Source of the DNA: Tillandsia leiboldiana
Taxonomy: Eukaryota; Streptophyta; Magnoliopsida; Poales; Bromeliaceae
DNA: 64,000 bases
Direction: 5' to 3'
Assembly: GCA_029204045.2 (NCBI GenBank)
Contig: CM055071.1
Location: 15,335,161-15,399,160 of the forward strand
Within the stretch, counting starts at the first letter, position 1. Each line of letters opens with the position of its first letter. A model generated the notes under the pieces. That model did not search any database, was not told the origin of the DNA, and saw only the letters and a list, made by a program, of their open reading frames with translations. Positions 36,072 through 46,211 of the stretch are shown here, in pieces. A program made the translations under genes and the position numbers.

Positions 36072-37415
36072 GATGATGAGTTCAAGTTCATCAGAAATTC
36101 GCTTCTGCTCTTTAGTTATTTGCTCTTGTTCAAACGATAAACGTTGTTGCTCCTTATAGATCGAAGTAACAGACGCTTCATCATCCGACATAGGTACTTG
36201 TCGTGAAGGTGACGTAGAAGGGCCGACGGAGGGTTTCGTCGTGCGCGGAGGAGTTGGGGTGGCATGAGGCAGTTTATGGAAAGACTTAATAACTGTTGAC
36301 TCATTAATCATTCCTAAACAGTGTTGATAAGTTGTCGAGCTGATATCAACCTGGAATTTCTTCAAAATCCTCATTATGATCAATGGAAATGGTAGTCTTT
36401 CCGTGGGATGAGGATGCTCAACGTACCTTGTCATCCTATTCCAAATGATGTACGGAATATTGATATTTAACCCCACGGCCTCTGACGGATGCCCTAAGAG
36501 ATATAAGAACAACATTCGATCCCATCTTAAGACTTTCGTCTGCATGTTTGGAAGAATATTGTAACATGTGATGAAGTTGAGGAACCGATACTCAAGTCGA
36601 AGTTCTTTGGACTTGATAGAATTGCCCGTTGACTGAGTTTCCTCCAAACATATTCCCCTTACAACAGTTTGCCGCATCATATTCGTCAAACTCCTTCCTT
36701 TTAAGTAGTTAATCCCTGACCTGCTAGATTGCATCCCTAAGACTTCGCCAATTAATTGTGGAGTTATTTTAAGTCTTGTTCCATGGACGTTTGTGTAGAA
36801 CTCCATTGGACCGTCTTCATTTTCTTGAAGGTGTTGTGCATTTGTGTAGAAGGTCCTTACTCGATGCAAACAGTATCCAAGCATTTTTGGGAATCTGCAC
36901 ACTTGAAGAAGATTGGCTTGTTCGATCAGATTTCCAAACTCCGGGGAGTGGTCTCGAAGAGCCCCAATGTTAACATGTCTTTCGCCAATGCATTCACGAT
37001 TTTCAAAAGCCCTCAGACGGTCAGTATTAATAAACACTTGTTCCTCATGGGGTGGTGAATCAGGAGCTATTGGTTCGTTAATTTCAACCCTCCGTGCTCG
37101 TCCTAACCGTCCAGCTAGTCTCTTTCTTTTCATCGAGATAGAGGATGACGGCATTGGTGCATTGCCTTTTTCCACATTAGTAGGTGCTGTCTTTCCCTTT
37201 GGTGAACCAGAGGACTTCCCTTTTGACTTAACAGGCGTTGTTTCGTCATCCATCAATTCATCCCAGTTCACATCTTCCTTTTCAGATTCCGTCTCGGAGT
37301 CGTTAACGAGGACAAACTCACATTTTCGTAGAGTTTTATTCGCTCTCTTCAATTTGTTCGTTGCTCTAGTGTGAACCATAGCATTCAGAAGAACTATTAT
37401 CCAAGTGAACACCAT
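36072..37415 (-). pseudogene. SV4 ORF3, first 448 codons (interrupted by TEK1)
   Basis: ATG at 37415 (MVFTWIIVLLNAMVHTRATNK), open to the insertion point after ELELI. No stop or frameshift occurs in this part, so it is the best-preserved view of the subfamily-1 protein: hydrophobic start, KLKRANK basic patch, acidic DSETESEKEDVNWDEL, KRKRLAGRLGRARR, globular core, PT-rich linker and coiled coil (EQQRLSFEQEQITKEQKR). Only the TEK1 insertion visibly disables it. Confidence 0.88.
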
Positions 37416-37443
37416 TGTTGCTATTGCGTTAGCCAAGAACAAC

Positions 37444-37826
37444 CTGCGACCACGAACTCAAGAACACGAAAAAATTATTTATTTTCAAAAATTTGAAAAA
37501 TTGTACCTAAACAATCATTATCGTGTAGAGAGACTAGGAATCAAATTAGTTTTGACAAAAGAATTTTAAAAATAGATCAATCCCATGATTTTCAAAAATT
37601 CTCATTATATGCCCTAAAACTGAATTTTCAGAAACCGAAGCCCAAAAATCCGTTAATCAGGAGAATACCTACCATATAATCAAAACTAATCTACTCAGAG
37701 TTCTTATTTCAAAAGAAATTTGACCAAAAACCAATCTCAAACGAAAAAGATACAAGATTTTCATGCACGTTTTGAGAAAATAGAGAAAAACTGTGAAAAA
37801 GCGAGGTTTTGATCATGAAAACTCAC
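37444..37826 (-). other. SV4 ORF3 leader intron (predicted)
   Basis: GTGAGT donor at 37826 and a GTCGCAG acceptor ending at 37444 on the minus strand; 383 bp. Confidence 0.6.
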
Positions 37827-37942
37827 TTTGATCCGAAGAACTTGAGTTAGAAAGGCTCCAAGTCGGTTGATTTCTAGAGAGAGAAGCTCTGGAGACTTGG
37901 AAACAAAAGATTGTAGTAACAAGAAATCAAAACCCTTTTGTT

Positions 37943-38052
37943 TCTTATAAAACCCTAGCCGCGGTCCGGAACGGAGCAAGAATCCAGTCCGGAACGGCTA
38001 CCCGCAGGAAATTCCTGCGTTCGGGATCCGGAACGGATATTCCGGTCCGGAT
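37943..38052 (-). promoter_or_regulatory. SV4 internal promoter for ORF3 (predicted)
   Basis: Cores at 37965, 37988, 38027 and 38046 (spacings 23, 39, 19, identical to SV1 and SV2), then GGCTAGGGTTTTATAAG with a TTTTATAA box at 37945-37952. Flanks are GGTCCGGAACG, matching this element's own LTR subfamily. Confidence 0.62.
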
Positions 38053-38983
38053 CGGCTCCAAACTTTTTCTTCAGAAAAATTTAGAAAAATTCCAGAAAAT
38101 CTAGAAAAAGTATGTAAGCACTTTTGCATGTCAACTTTAAACAAAAATCATCATTCACATCAAAAGAACTAGATTATGCTAAATCTATCAATAATATCCA
38201 AGTAATGAAATGAAAATTTAGGAAAATTAAAACCTTTAAAGTTGAACAAGTTCAATGACATCTATCATGATCTTATGAGTAATGCATTTATCAAATCATT
38301 AATCTTGCAAAGAAAATGAAGTACCAAGATCAATAGATGTTTGAAATCCCAAATAAGTTAGATAATATATCTAATTAATTTATTGTAAGGAGTGGCTCTT
38401 TGAGCATCTTTCAATAAAATTCCCACCTTATACCAACCTTGGAATTTGACAGAGTCAAGTATTCCAAAAAGCATTTTATCTTATAACCTTGAAAAACCAT
38501 GCTTGGTATACATGTGGTAGCTGCACACAGTACTCGGACGACCGAGGTGGTAGCTCTTTCCTCCATGTGGTGGTAGTTTTCACACTCCTCAATGGGATGT
38601 AACTCTTTCCACTTCTTTTGAGTATAAATATTTTAACAAACTCCCCCTCAATTGGTTGTCAATTATTTAAGATATAAGGTATTCAACCAAAAATTGATCT
38701 CGAGTTTCATACTTAACTCAATTTTCAAATATGATAAAAACTATACCAAGAGATCATATGAGAGAGAAATTGACTTTGATCAATTAAAGATGACTTAATT
38801 GACATAAATGATCATTGCATTAAATGAATTATTATGATATCCAGAGCATAATAAATTTCTAAATATATGAAAGGATGCAAGTAAAGTCAATTACATATGG
38901 TCAATTAATATTCTATGTACAAACATAGATAAGGAACAAAAACACAAAACAAAACCTAACCTAAGCAATGATTTCAAAAAGTG
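38053..38983 (-). other. SV4 pol-to-ORF3 spacer with internal purine tract
   Basis: Non-coding. Minus-strand GAGGGGGAGT lies near 38640-38649 and the conserved CTCGG/CCGAG hairpin near 38530-38545. Nothing else is recognised. Confidence 0.6.
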
Positions 38984-41887
38984 TTATTTCAAGGAAAACA
39001 TTCCAATTGCTTTACGTAAATGAATAAACCGTTTTTGATCCAAAGGTTTTGTTAAAATGTCAGCTAATTGATCCTCAGTTGAAATATAGGAAATTTGAAG
39101 AATATTTGATTCAACTAGCTCTCTTAGAAAATGATATCTAAGTTCAATGTGTTTTGTTCTCGAGTGCAACACAGAATTTTTAGAAATATTTATAGCACTT
39201 GTGTTGTCACAAAGAATTGTTACCGAAGTTGCTGAAATTCGGAAGTCGCTCAACACGCTTTTCATCCAAATGAGTTGAGTTGAACAACTACCCGCTGAGA
39301 TATATTCAGCTTCGGCAGTCGAGAGTGCAACGCAGTTTTGCTTTTTACTATGCCAAGCAACAAGGCAATGGCCAAGATAAAAACATGCACCACTTGTACT
39401 TTTCCCATCATCCACTGATCCTGCCCAATCGGCATCTGAATATCCTATAATGCCAAGCGTTGTTCCCATAGGATACCAAATTCCGTTGTTCAGTGTTCCT
39501 TTGACGTACCGGATGATCCTTTTCACCGCTTTCAGGTGAACCTCCTTTGGTGCTGATTGATATCTCGCGCAGATCCCAACACTAAAGGATATATCCGGGC
39601 GACTAGCCGTGAGGTAGAGTAGACTTCCAATCATGCTGCGATAAAGCTTCTTGTCTACACTTTCACTAAGAGATTCACTTCCTAATCCCTTATTGCTAGT
39701 TCCCATTGGAGTCGGAAAATCTTTAGAGTTTTCTAAATCGAATTTCTTTACCAACTCCCTTGCATACTTGGATTGGCACAAATGGATGCCTTCTTCATTT
39801 TGTTTCACTTGCAATCCAAGAAAGTATGTCAGTTCGCCCATCATAGACATCTCAAATTCGCTTTCTATGGTTTCTGCGAATTTAGAAGCATCATTGTCTC
39901 TAGTTGCACCAAATACAATGTCATCGACATAGATTTGTGCTACAATGAAATTATCCTGATAATGCTTCACAAAGAGAGTCGGGTCTGCTCCCCCTCGAGT
40001 ATAGCCCTTTTCCAATAGGTGCTTTGTTAACCTTTCGTACCATGCTCGTGGTTCTTGTTTTAGACTGTAAAGAGCATTTTTCAAACGAAAAACATGGTTA
40101 GGTTGTTTATAGTCTACAAAACCTTTCGGTTGAGCCCCATAAACTTCCTCGTTTAAAAATCCATTTAAAAACGCGCTCTTAACGTCCAATTGAAAGAGTT
40201 TTATTTTAAAATGACAAGCAATCGCGAACAAAATACGAATCGACTCGAGTCGAGCAACTGGGGCGAACGTCTCATCAAAGTCTATACCTTCAATTTGTGA
40301 GTAGCCCTGAGCAACTAGGCGTGCTTTGTTCCTGATGATGGTACCATCCTCGTTTTTCTTATTCTTGAAAATCCATTTAGTACCAATCACGTTGTGTTGC
40401 TTCGGTGGCTTCGTTAGTTCCCAGACTTTGTTCCTTTCGAACTGATGGAGCTCTTCCTGCATTGCTTCAATCCAGTAGTCATCCTGAAGAGCTTCATCGA
40501 CGTTCTTTGGTTCTACCATGGAGACGTAACATGCGACTCCACAAACCAACTGTCTCCGAGTCCTGACTTCTTCTTGTGGGTCTCCAATAATGTTTGATTC
40601 CGGATGATCCTTGGAGATCCGTAGCGTTTGAGGTAACGGAGTACTCGGAGGTACATGTGATGATTCCTGCATTTCAGATAAACTAGAAGAACCATTAGAT
40701 GCATCAACTTTATCAAAAGAGTTATTATGAGAAGATGCATTTACAGGAGAATCATCATCAAGAGACATATCAGGGGTAGATTTATCAGATTCAAAATAAA
40801 AAGCTTCATCTACTTTAACATTAATAGATTCTACCATCGTTTTAGATTCCAAGTTAAATACCCGATATGCTCTACTATTTGTAGAATAACCCATGAAAAT
40901 CCCTTCGTCACTTCGAGAGTCGAATTTACCAAGATTTTTGCGATCACGCAAAATATAACAACGACTCCCAAAGATACGAAAATATTTGATATTCGGTTTT
41001 CTACAAAACCACAGCTCATATGGTGTATTTAAAGTTCCCGGGCGCAAATACACTCGATTAATTACATAGACGGCGGTGTTCACGGCTTCAGCCCAAAAAT
41101 GTAATGCGAGATTCCGGCTATGAAGCATCACACGCGCCATCTCTTGAACAACCCTATTTTTGCGCTCGACTACACCATTCTGCTGAGGTGTATAGGGTGC
41201 TGAGAATTCATGTTTTATGCCATTGGAAGTGCAAAAATTATTGAATTTAGAATTAATGAATTCTCCACCTCTATCACTTCGAACACGGACGATCTTTTCA
41301 TTTCTTTCAATCATAATACGATGACAAACCTCATGAAAAGAGTCGAAAGTATCCGTTTTCTCTTTTAAAACTGTTACCCATGAATATCTAGAGAAATCAT
41401 CAACCAAAAGAAAAATATACCATTTACCTCCCAAAGATGGTTGACGAGTCGGCCCCATTAAGTCCATGTGCAGTAATTCTAAGGGCCGATTGGTACCAAC
41501 GTGGTTCAAGTTCTTGTGTGCAACCCTTGATTGTTTTCCCTTTAGACAACCTCCACACACAATGTTATCTTTAAAGGAAAGTTTAGGAACCCCCTTAACC
41601 ACGTCTTTATTTGAAATCCTTGCTAGTTCTTTAAAATTTATGTGACCTAGTCTTTCATGCCAAAGAGTTTCGTTATCTAAAGAAACTAGGTTACACTTTT
41701 CAAAAATTTTGTTTGAAACAACATAGCAATTATTTTCCGATCTAACCCCTTTCAAAAAGAATACATGGTCCTTATCAGTTACAATACATTCTACAGAAGA
41801 AAAATTAACTGAAAAACCATTGTCACAAAGTTGATTGATACTAATGAGGTTAGTCTTAAGGCCTTCAACAAATAGGACATTATTCAA
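38984..41887 (-). CDS. SV4 pol: pre-integrase, integrase, reverse transcriptase, RNase H (long open frame)
   Basis: A 967-codon open frame, the longest in the window. In order: pre-integrase zinc region (WHERLGHINFKEL, CGGCLKGKQS, residues ~80-125), integrase core D,D,E (LLVDDFSRYSW; VRSDRGGEF; QQNGVVERKN, ~160-260), reverse transcriptase (FDETFAPVARLES, LDVKSAFLNG, YVDDIVFGA, ~540-720) and RNase H (YSDADWAGS, STAEAEYIS, CDNTSAI, ~810-910), ending KAIGMFSLK. The true protein should start further upstream, in the protease, from which it is cut by a TGA near 41912. The first Met is therefore only the first one available. Enzymes for reverse transcription and integration; functional in cis only with protease supplied. 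Confidence 0.85.
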   Translation of the reverse strand: MNNVLFVEGLKTNLISINQLCDNGFSVNFSSVECIVTDKDHVFFLKGVRSENNCYVVSNKIFEKCNLVSLDNETLWHERLGHINFKELARISNKDVVKGVPKLSFKDNIVCGGCLKGKQSRVAHKNLNHVGTNRPLELLHMDLMGPTRQPSLGGKWYIFLLVDDFSRYSWVTVLKEKTDTFDSFHEVCHRIMIERNEKIVRVRSDRGGEFINSKFNNFCTSNGIKHEFSAPYTPQQNGVVERKNRVVQEMARVMLHSRNLALHFWAEAVNTAVYVINRVYLRPGTLNTPYELWFCRKPNIKYFRIFGSRCYILRDRKNLGKFDSRSDEGIFMGYSTNSRAYRVFNLESKTMVESINVKVDEAFYFESDKSTPDMSLDDDSPVNASSHNNSFDKVDASNGSSSLSEMQESSHVPPSTPLPQTLRISKDHPESNIIGDPQEEVRTRRQLVCGVACYVSMVEPKNVDEALQDDYWIEAMQEELHQFERNKVWELTKPPKQHNVIGTKWIFKNKKNEDGTIIRNKARLVAQGYSQIEGIDFDETFAPVARLESIRILFAIACHFKIKLFQLDVKSAFLNGFLNEEVYGAQPKGFVDYKQPNHVFRLKNALYSLKQEPRAWYERLTKHLLEKGYTRGGADPTLFVKHYQDNFIVAQIYVDDIVFGATRDNDASKFAETIESEFEMSMMGELTYFLGLQVKQNEEGIHLCQSKYARELVKKFDLENSKDFPTPMGTSNKGLGSESLSESVDKKLYRSMIGSLLYLTASRPDISFSVGICARYQSAPKEVHLKAVKRIIRYVKGTLNNGIWYPMGTTLGIIGYSDADWAGSVDDGKSTSGACFYLGHCLVAWHSKKQNCVALSTAEAEYISAGSCSTQLIWMKSVLSDFRISATSVTILCDNTSAINISKNSVLHSRTKHIELRYHFLRELVESNILQISYISTEDQLADILTKPLDQKRFIHLRKAIGMFSLK

Positions 41888-42079
41888 AACCGGACCTTCT
41901 AGAATAGCGATTGTTCATTTTCCAACAATTTTGGAAGAACGACCGTCTCCGAAAACAACATGTCCTCCGGAGATTTTCTCTAAAGTTTGAAAACTGTTTT
42001 TGTCACCGGTCATGTGACGGGAACATCCACTATCCAGATACCAAGACGAGTTGTCATAAGTATGTAAAGAAGTATGAAC
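41888..42079 (-). pseudogene. SV4 protease remnant fused to truncated gag
   Basis: Minus strand: VHTSLHTYDNSSWYLDSGC and the following SRHMTGDK keep the aspartic protease active-site motif. A GGA-to-TGA stop near 41912 and a junction near 42079, where gag text (KEEDA) meets protease text out of frame, disable it. The deletion removes about 1.3 kb compared with SV5: gag's two knuckles and coiled coil. Confidence 0.85.
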
Positions 42080-42788
42080 CCGCGTCTTCTTCTTTTGTTG
42101 TTTTCAACGCAAAACCTGAAGACTTAGAAGAAGATGCCTTTCCAGAAGAATAGTTAGTAGGAAATGTCATTTCATATGTTTGAAGTGCACCAACTAATTC
42201 TTCTACACGGATTTCGTCCGGGTGTTTAATAGTTTCAATGGCCGTAACCTTGGAACGAAATCTTTCAGGAAGAGTCCTTAAAATCTTTCTTACAACTTTA
42301 AATTCTGGAATTTTCTCTCCCAAGTTAGCACATGTATTCACGATGTCTTGCAATCGCGTATAGTAATCTGTGAACGATTCATTTTCTGCCATGAAAATAG
42401 AGTCAAACTTGCTCGTAAGCATTTGCAGTTTTTGAATCTTCACAAGGTTTGTTCCCTCATGTGTAACTTGTAGAACATCCCAGATTTCTTTCGCAGTCTC
42501 ACATGCCGAGACGCGAGAGAACTCAGTTTGTGACAAAGCATTAAATAAGGTGTTAATTCCTTTGCCATTGTAAGAAGATGAGTCAATCTCTTCCTTGGTC
42601 CATTTCGACCTAGGTTTGATGGTGTGAACATCAACAATAACTTCAGTTGGATTTGACCATCCTGACTCGATAGATTGCCACACCCGTTCGTCGATGGAAA
42701 TTAAAAAGGCTTTCATCCGTACTTTCCAGTAGGCATAGTTTGTTCCATCGAAGAACGGGGGTCTGTTGATGTTTCCACCTTCAACCAT
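42080..42788 (-). pseudogene. SV4 gag, N-terminal 235 codons
   Basis: Starts MVEGGNINRPPFFDGTNYAY at 42788, 20 bp inside the PBS. It covers the UBN2-type gag core (RVWQSIESGW, FTDYYTRLQDIV, LRTLPERFRSKVTAIE) and stops being gag at the deletion junction near 42080. It lacks the zinc knuckles, so it could not bind RNA in the usual way. Confidence 0.88.
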
Positions 42789-42808
42789 TGTTTATAACCC
42801 TATTCCCT

Positions 42809-42819
42809 CTCTGATACCA
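42809..42819 (-). other. SV4 primer-binding site (initiator-Met tRNA)
   Basis: TGGTATCAGAG on the minus strand, two bases from the end of the 5' LTR remnant. Confidence 0.88.
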
Positions 42820-42821
42820 AT

Positions 42822-42832
42822 TGTTGGGTTAT
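42822..42832 (-). repeat. SV4 5' LTR, last 11 bp
   Basis: ATAACCCAACA on the minus strand, the conserved end of every Sirevirus LTR here. TEK2 starts immediately to the right. Confidence 0.85.
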
Positions 42833-43155
42833 TGTAATATAATAGACTTTTGTAACACTTTATACCTCCTGCTAATAAAGTTTCCATTTAAAGTAACTAA
42901 TGTAACGGGTTTACTTAAGTCGTTAATTTGGAGGTGCGGGTATTTTTCTGCGATAGAGCTCGGGAAACGGAGAACGGCAGTGCGATCGGATCCGGATTCC
43001 GACTTACGGAACTCCCGAAAAGGGGTAGAAAGTGACCGCAATGGCCAGGGGGTGCATCGAAATCCGCATAAGTGATTTGGAACGCTTTCCGAGGAAAAAG
43101 AGGGATTTATATTTAAAGAATTATCTTTAAAGAATTATCCCGAAGGATCTTATCA

Positions 43156-43219
43156 GAGGAATTAATTAATTAAGGAATTAATTAATTGAGGAATTAATTA
43201 ATTGAGGAATTAATTAATT
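43156..43219 (+). repeat. 16-bp tandem, 4 copies, TEK2 5' LTR
   Basis: GAGGAATTAATTAATT repeated four times, one copy with AA for GA. The 3' LTR has five copies. Confidence 0.88.
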
Positions 43220-43628
43220 AGGATTTTAAAATACCCGATGTGGATTTTTGTCGTACAAAAAGATTAATTTGTGACTTCTCCCGAAAGAAAGAAAGAAGAA
43301 AAAAAAGAGAGAAAAGGAAAAAGGCAAAACCCTAACCGGAAGGAAACGAGAGGAAGGAACGAACGAAAGAAAAGGGAAAAGGCGAAACCCTAATCAGAAG
43401 GAAACGGTGGAAAAGAAGGAGAAGGCTAAAGGACCCAAACCCTCCCGACGAACGTGCCGAAGCCGGGAGCGTGAATGGATCACCGTCTCCGACGATTAGA
43501 GGAAAACTAGATTTATTTTCGTATAGTTTCGCTCGATTTTCAGTTTCGGTCTTTCGTGGAGTCTTAGGAGTAGCCGTTTGCTACCCAACGCGTCACGCCG
43601 CGAAGCGCTAGGGCATCGCCGCCGCGAC

Positions 43629-44300
43629 CGTAATACGCGCCGCGCGGGGACTGTACCCGCGCGACCGCGGTTAGAGCCGCGCGGGACCAAGATCCCCGCG
43701 TGGCCGCGGCAAGTGCCGCGCGGGCGAGTGCCCACGCGGCCGCGGCAAGCGCTGCGCGGGGCCGGTGTCCGCGCGGCCGCGGCAAGTGCCGCGCGGGCGA
43801 GCGCCCGCGCGGTCGAGGCACGCGCCGTGCGGGGCCCAAGCCCGCGCGGCCGCTGACAGTGCCGCGCGGGCAGGCGCCCGCGCGGCTGGGGCGCGCGCCG
43901 CGCGGGGCCATGCCCGTGCGGCCGCGGCTGGTGTCACGCGGGCGGGCGCCCGCGCGGCGGCGGTGCATGCCGCGCGGGGCCTTGCCCGCGCGGCTGCGGT
44001 TTCTGCCGCGCGGGGCCCATGCCCGCGCGGCCGGGGCTAATGCCGCGCGGGCGGGCGCCCGCGCCGTTGCGGCGCGTGCCGCGCGGGGTCGGTGCCCATG
44101 CGGCCGCGGCAAGTGCCGCGCGGGTCCGGCGCCCGCGCTGTCGCGGCTTGCGCCGTGCGGGGCTGAGGTCCGCACGGTTGCGTAGGGTGCCGGGCGGGGT
44201 TGGTGCCCGCGCGGCCGTGGCTTGCACCGCGCGGAGCTAGGGCCTGCGCGGTCACGGCAGATGCCGCGCCGGGCCGCTGCCCGCGCGGCCGTACGACCCG
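43629..44300. repeat. CpG-saturated 36-bp tandem array, TEK2 5' LTR
   Basis: About 18 units averaging 36-37 bp. Each pairs a CCGCGCGGG-type arm with a CCCGCGCGG-type arm across a few bases, so each unit can form a hairpin. In translation the period shows as a 12-residue repeat in every frame. Confidence 0.8.
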
Positions 44301-45717
44301 CAACACCGCGGGGGTGGCCGCGTCGCTCGACGCGCGAGGGCGCCACCGCCGGGTCAAGTTGTCTTTAGTGCTTTTTGAGTTGTGGGCTCGGTTTATCCAC
44401 TATTATATTTCTGATCTGACCGCGGCTCTTTTGGGGACTACCTCTAGGTCCGGGAATCAATAGAGAGCAAGGTTCGGTCTCCGGAGTGCACGTTCCGCAT
44501 AATCGAGGTGGGTAGGTGTTGGTCATTACCGGTGTGGTGTCGTTCCCGGATACTCGTTTGATAAAATAGATATGTTTGATAGTTTGACTAACCCCATAGC
44601 ATGTGAATTCCTTTTATTATGTCAATCAAAGCAGCTGCGGTCGCAGGTGCGTTATACTATTCTGACTAAAGCGGCTGAGGTCGCAAGGCAATAAATACAC
44701 TCATATTGCTTACACGCACACCGGCAGTTTGGCCACTGCGCAGGGTGTATTTTTCCGGAAAGATGGTAAGTCGTTTTTCCTGTGTACCCCACAAGGGGAG
44801 GTTAGTGGGTACCCCTCAAGGAGAGGCGACTGCTGCTTGGGCAGTGGAGGGGTTGGAGGCACCAAGAAGATGAGTACGGTATTGGGGTTGGGGCCCAAAA
44901 TGTTCTGAAAGCTGGGGTAGGTGCCCAGCGGGACTTTCAACAGGGATTTAGCGATACATGAGGGGGAGGGGAAAGTAAATGCTCCAGTGATTCGGTGTGT
45001 CCTTTATATTATTGCGTTTACTTGCATGTTTTCTACTTTATCAGTCACTGACAACCCACACTGTGGCAGGTCCGAGTAGGGGTGGAATTCGGGACGGCGG
45101 TGAGGCATCAGTTAGAGGACACTAGCCATGAGGGCTAGTAAATGATACGTTATTTTCTTTACTTTTGGTTATTCCTTTATACTATGGTTAATAAACTGTG
45201 ATTCATTTACTATGGTTTCTGATCGATGTTGGGATGAGGATTTTCTTGTAATTAATTGGTGAATGTTAGGATGTGTAATTGCGGCTTGTTTTCAAACGCA
45301 AACCGGTTTCAAAAGTGTTTTCAAAGCAGGTGCCGTGTGGGCACCGATTTTAAAACCCGTGGATTTATCCTTTCAAGTTATTGGCCGCTCAAAGAGTTTG
45401 CGAAAACGTTTTGGAAAACTGGGTGTCGAGTGGGCACCGATTCTCAAAACCCATGGGTTTATGCTATAGTCTGTATAAGACAGCGGTGATGGTTTGATTT
45501 ACTATATCCTCTCCTCGTTGCCTATCATGGTTGGAATGGTTAAAGTATTTGACTTGTTGGTGACGCCGTGCATATACAAAGGAGACTCCGCCCGTTTGGG
45601 GAGTGAATTTGTATATGCGGCGGGTCTGATATGCGCCAGAGGCGAGGTTCATTTGAATATTTAAGAAAAAAAAATAGGTACGTTTTTCCGCTCTTTTAGA
45701 ACCTCCGGGGCGTGACA

Positions 45718-45984
45718 GATTATATGGTATCAGAGAAAAACAACTTTAACCAAGGTGATCATGACCGACATCCACAGAATGTTTTATCACGAGTGACTAA
45801 CCAAGTTGATAACCAAAGTATAGGTGTGTCACGTACGAGCGTGAGCGTATGGAGATAAGGGATAGAATCCCAGGGTTAGTAGGTTAAGGTGCCAGGTTTT
45901 CTTAGAAATATTGGGATTGACGTGAATTCTTTGTGTGCACAGATAGCAGTCCAGCTCAGTGAGTAATTGTCTACGGGAAATGGA
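45718..45984 (+). other. TEK2 PBS and untranslated leader
   Basis: TGGTATCAGAG at 45725-45735 is the initiator-Met PBS. The rest up to the insertion of SV5 is non-coding leader. The last five bases (ATGGA, 45980-45984) are one copy of the SV5 target duplication and also hold what was the gag start codon. Confidence 0.85.
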
Positions 45985-46211
45985 TGTTACGGAATTTGAG
46001 TTGGCGTAGTTTCGTGAAAGTCTCAAGTCTTGAAGATTGAAGGTGAAGGAAGTTGGATCATTTAACTCAATCTCAAGAAAGAAGAATTCAAAAGGATCAG
46101 GTATGTTTTACTAAAGATTTTGTGTGATCCGAATACTTCTTGTAGTGTAGAAACACTTGGAAGAATCTTTCATTGCATAAAAATCAAAAACTGGACTTGG
46201 GACATGTTCAG

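Larger units (their letters stand above)
23769..42832 (-). mobile_element. SV4: Sirevirus-type element, minus strand, interrupted by TEK1 and cut by TEK2
   Basis: Right to left: 11 bp of 5' LTR (42822-42832), PBS (42809-42819), gag, protease remnant, pol, spacer, internal promoter, leader intron, ORF3 first part (to 36072), TEK1, ORF3 last part (25777-25892), spacer, purine tract and 3' LTR (23769-25125). ORF3 reads across TEK1 in the same phase of the family's sequence, which proves the nesting. The rest of the 5' LTR should lie beyond TEK2, outside the window. Subfamily GGTCCGGAC, like SV1. Confidence 0.93.
42833..45717 (+). repeat. TEK2 5' LTR (2885 bp)
   Basis: TGTAATATAATAG at 42833 to CCGGGGCGTGACA at 45717. 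In order: AT-rich U3 with a 16-bp tandem (43156-43219), purine-rich DNA with two aaaccctaa telo-box-like motifs (near 43328 and 43385), a CpG-saturated 36-bp tandem (about 43629-44300), then mixed sequence. Long frames across the CpG array, rich in Pro, Ala, Arg and Gly, are not genes. Confidence 0.92.

Noticed and set aside
43564..44346. Long open frame (260 codons) rich in Ala, Arg, Pro, Gly; similar frames at 27161-28069, 34703-35470 and 62285-63181
   Set aside because: Frames are open on both strands at once over a 36-bp CpG tandem or GC-only block. Stops are rare there by composition. They lie inside LTRs.
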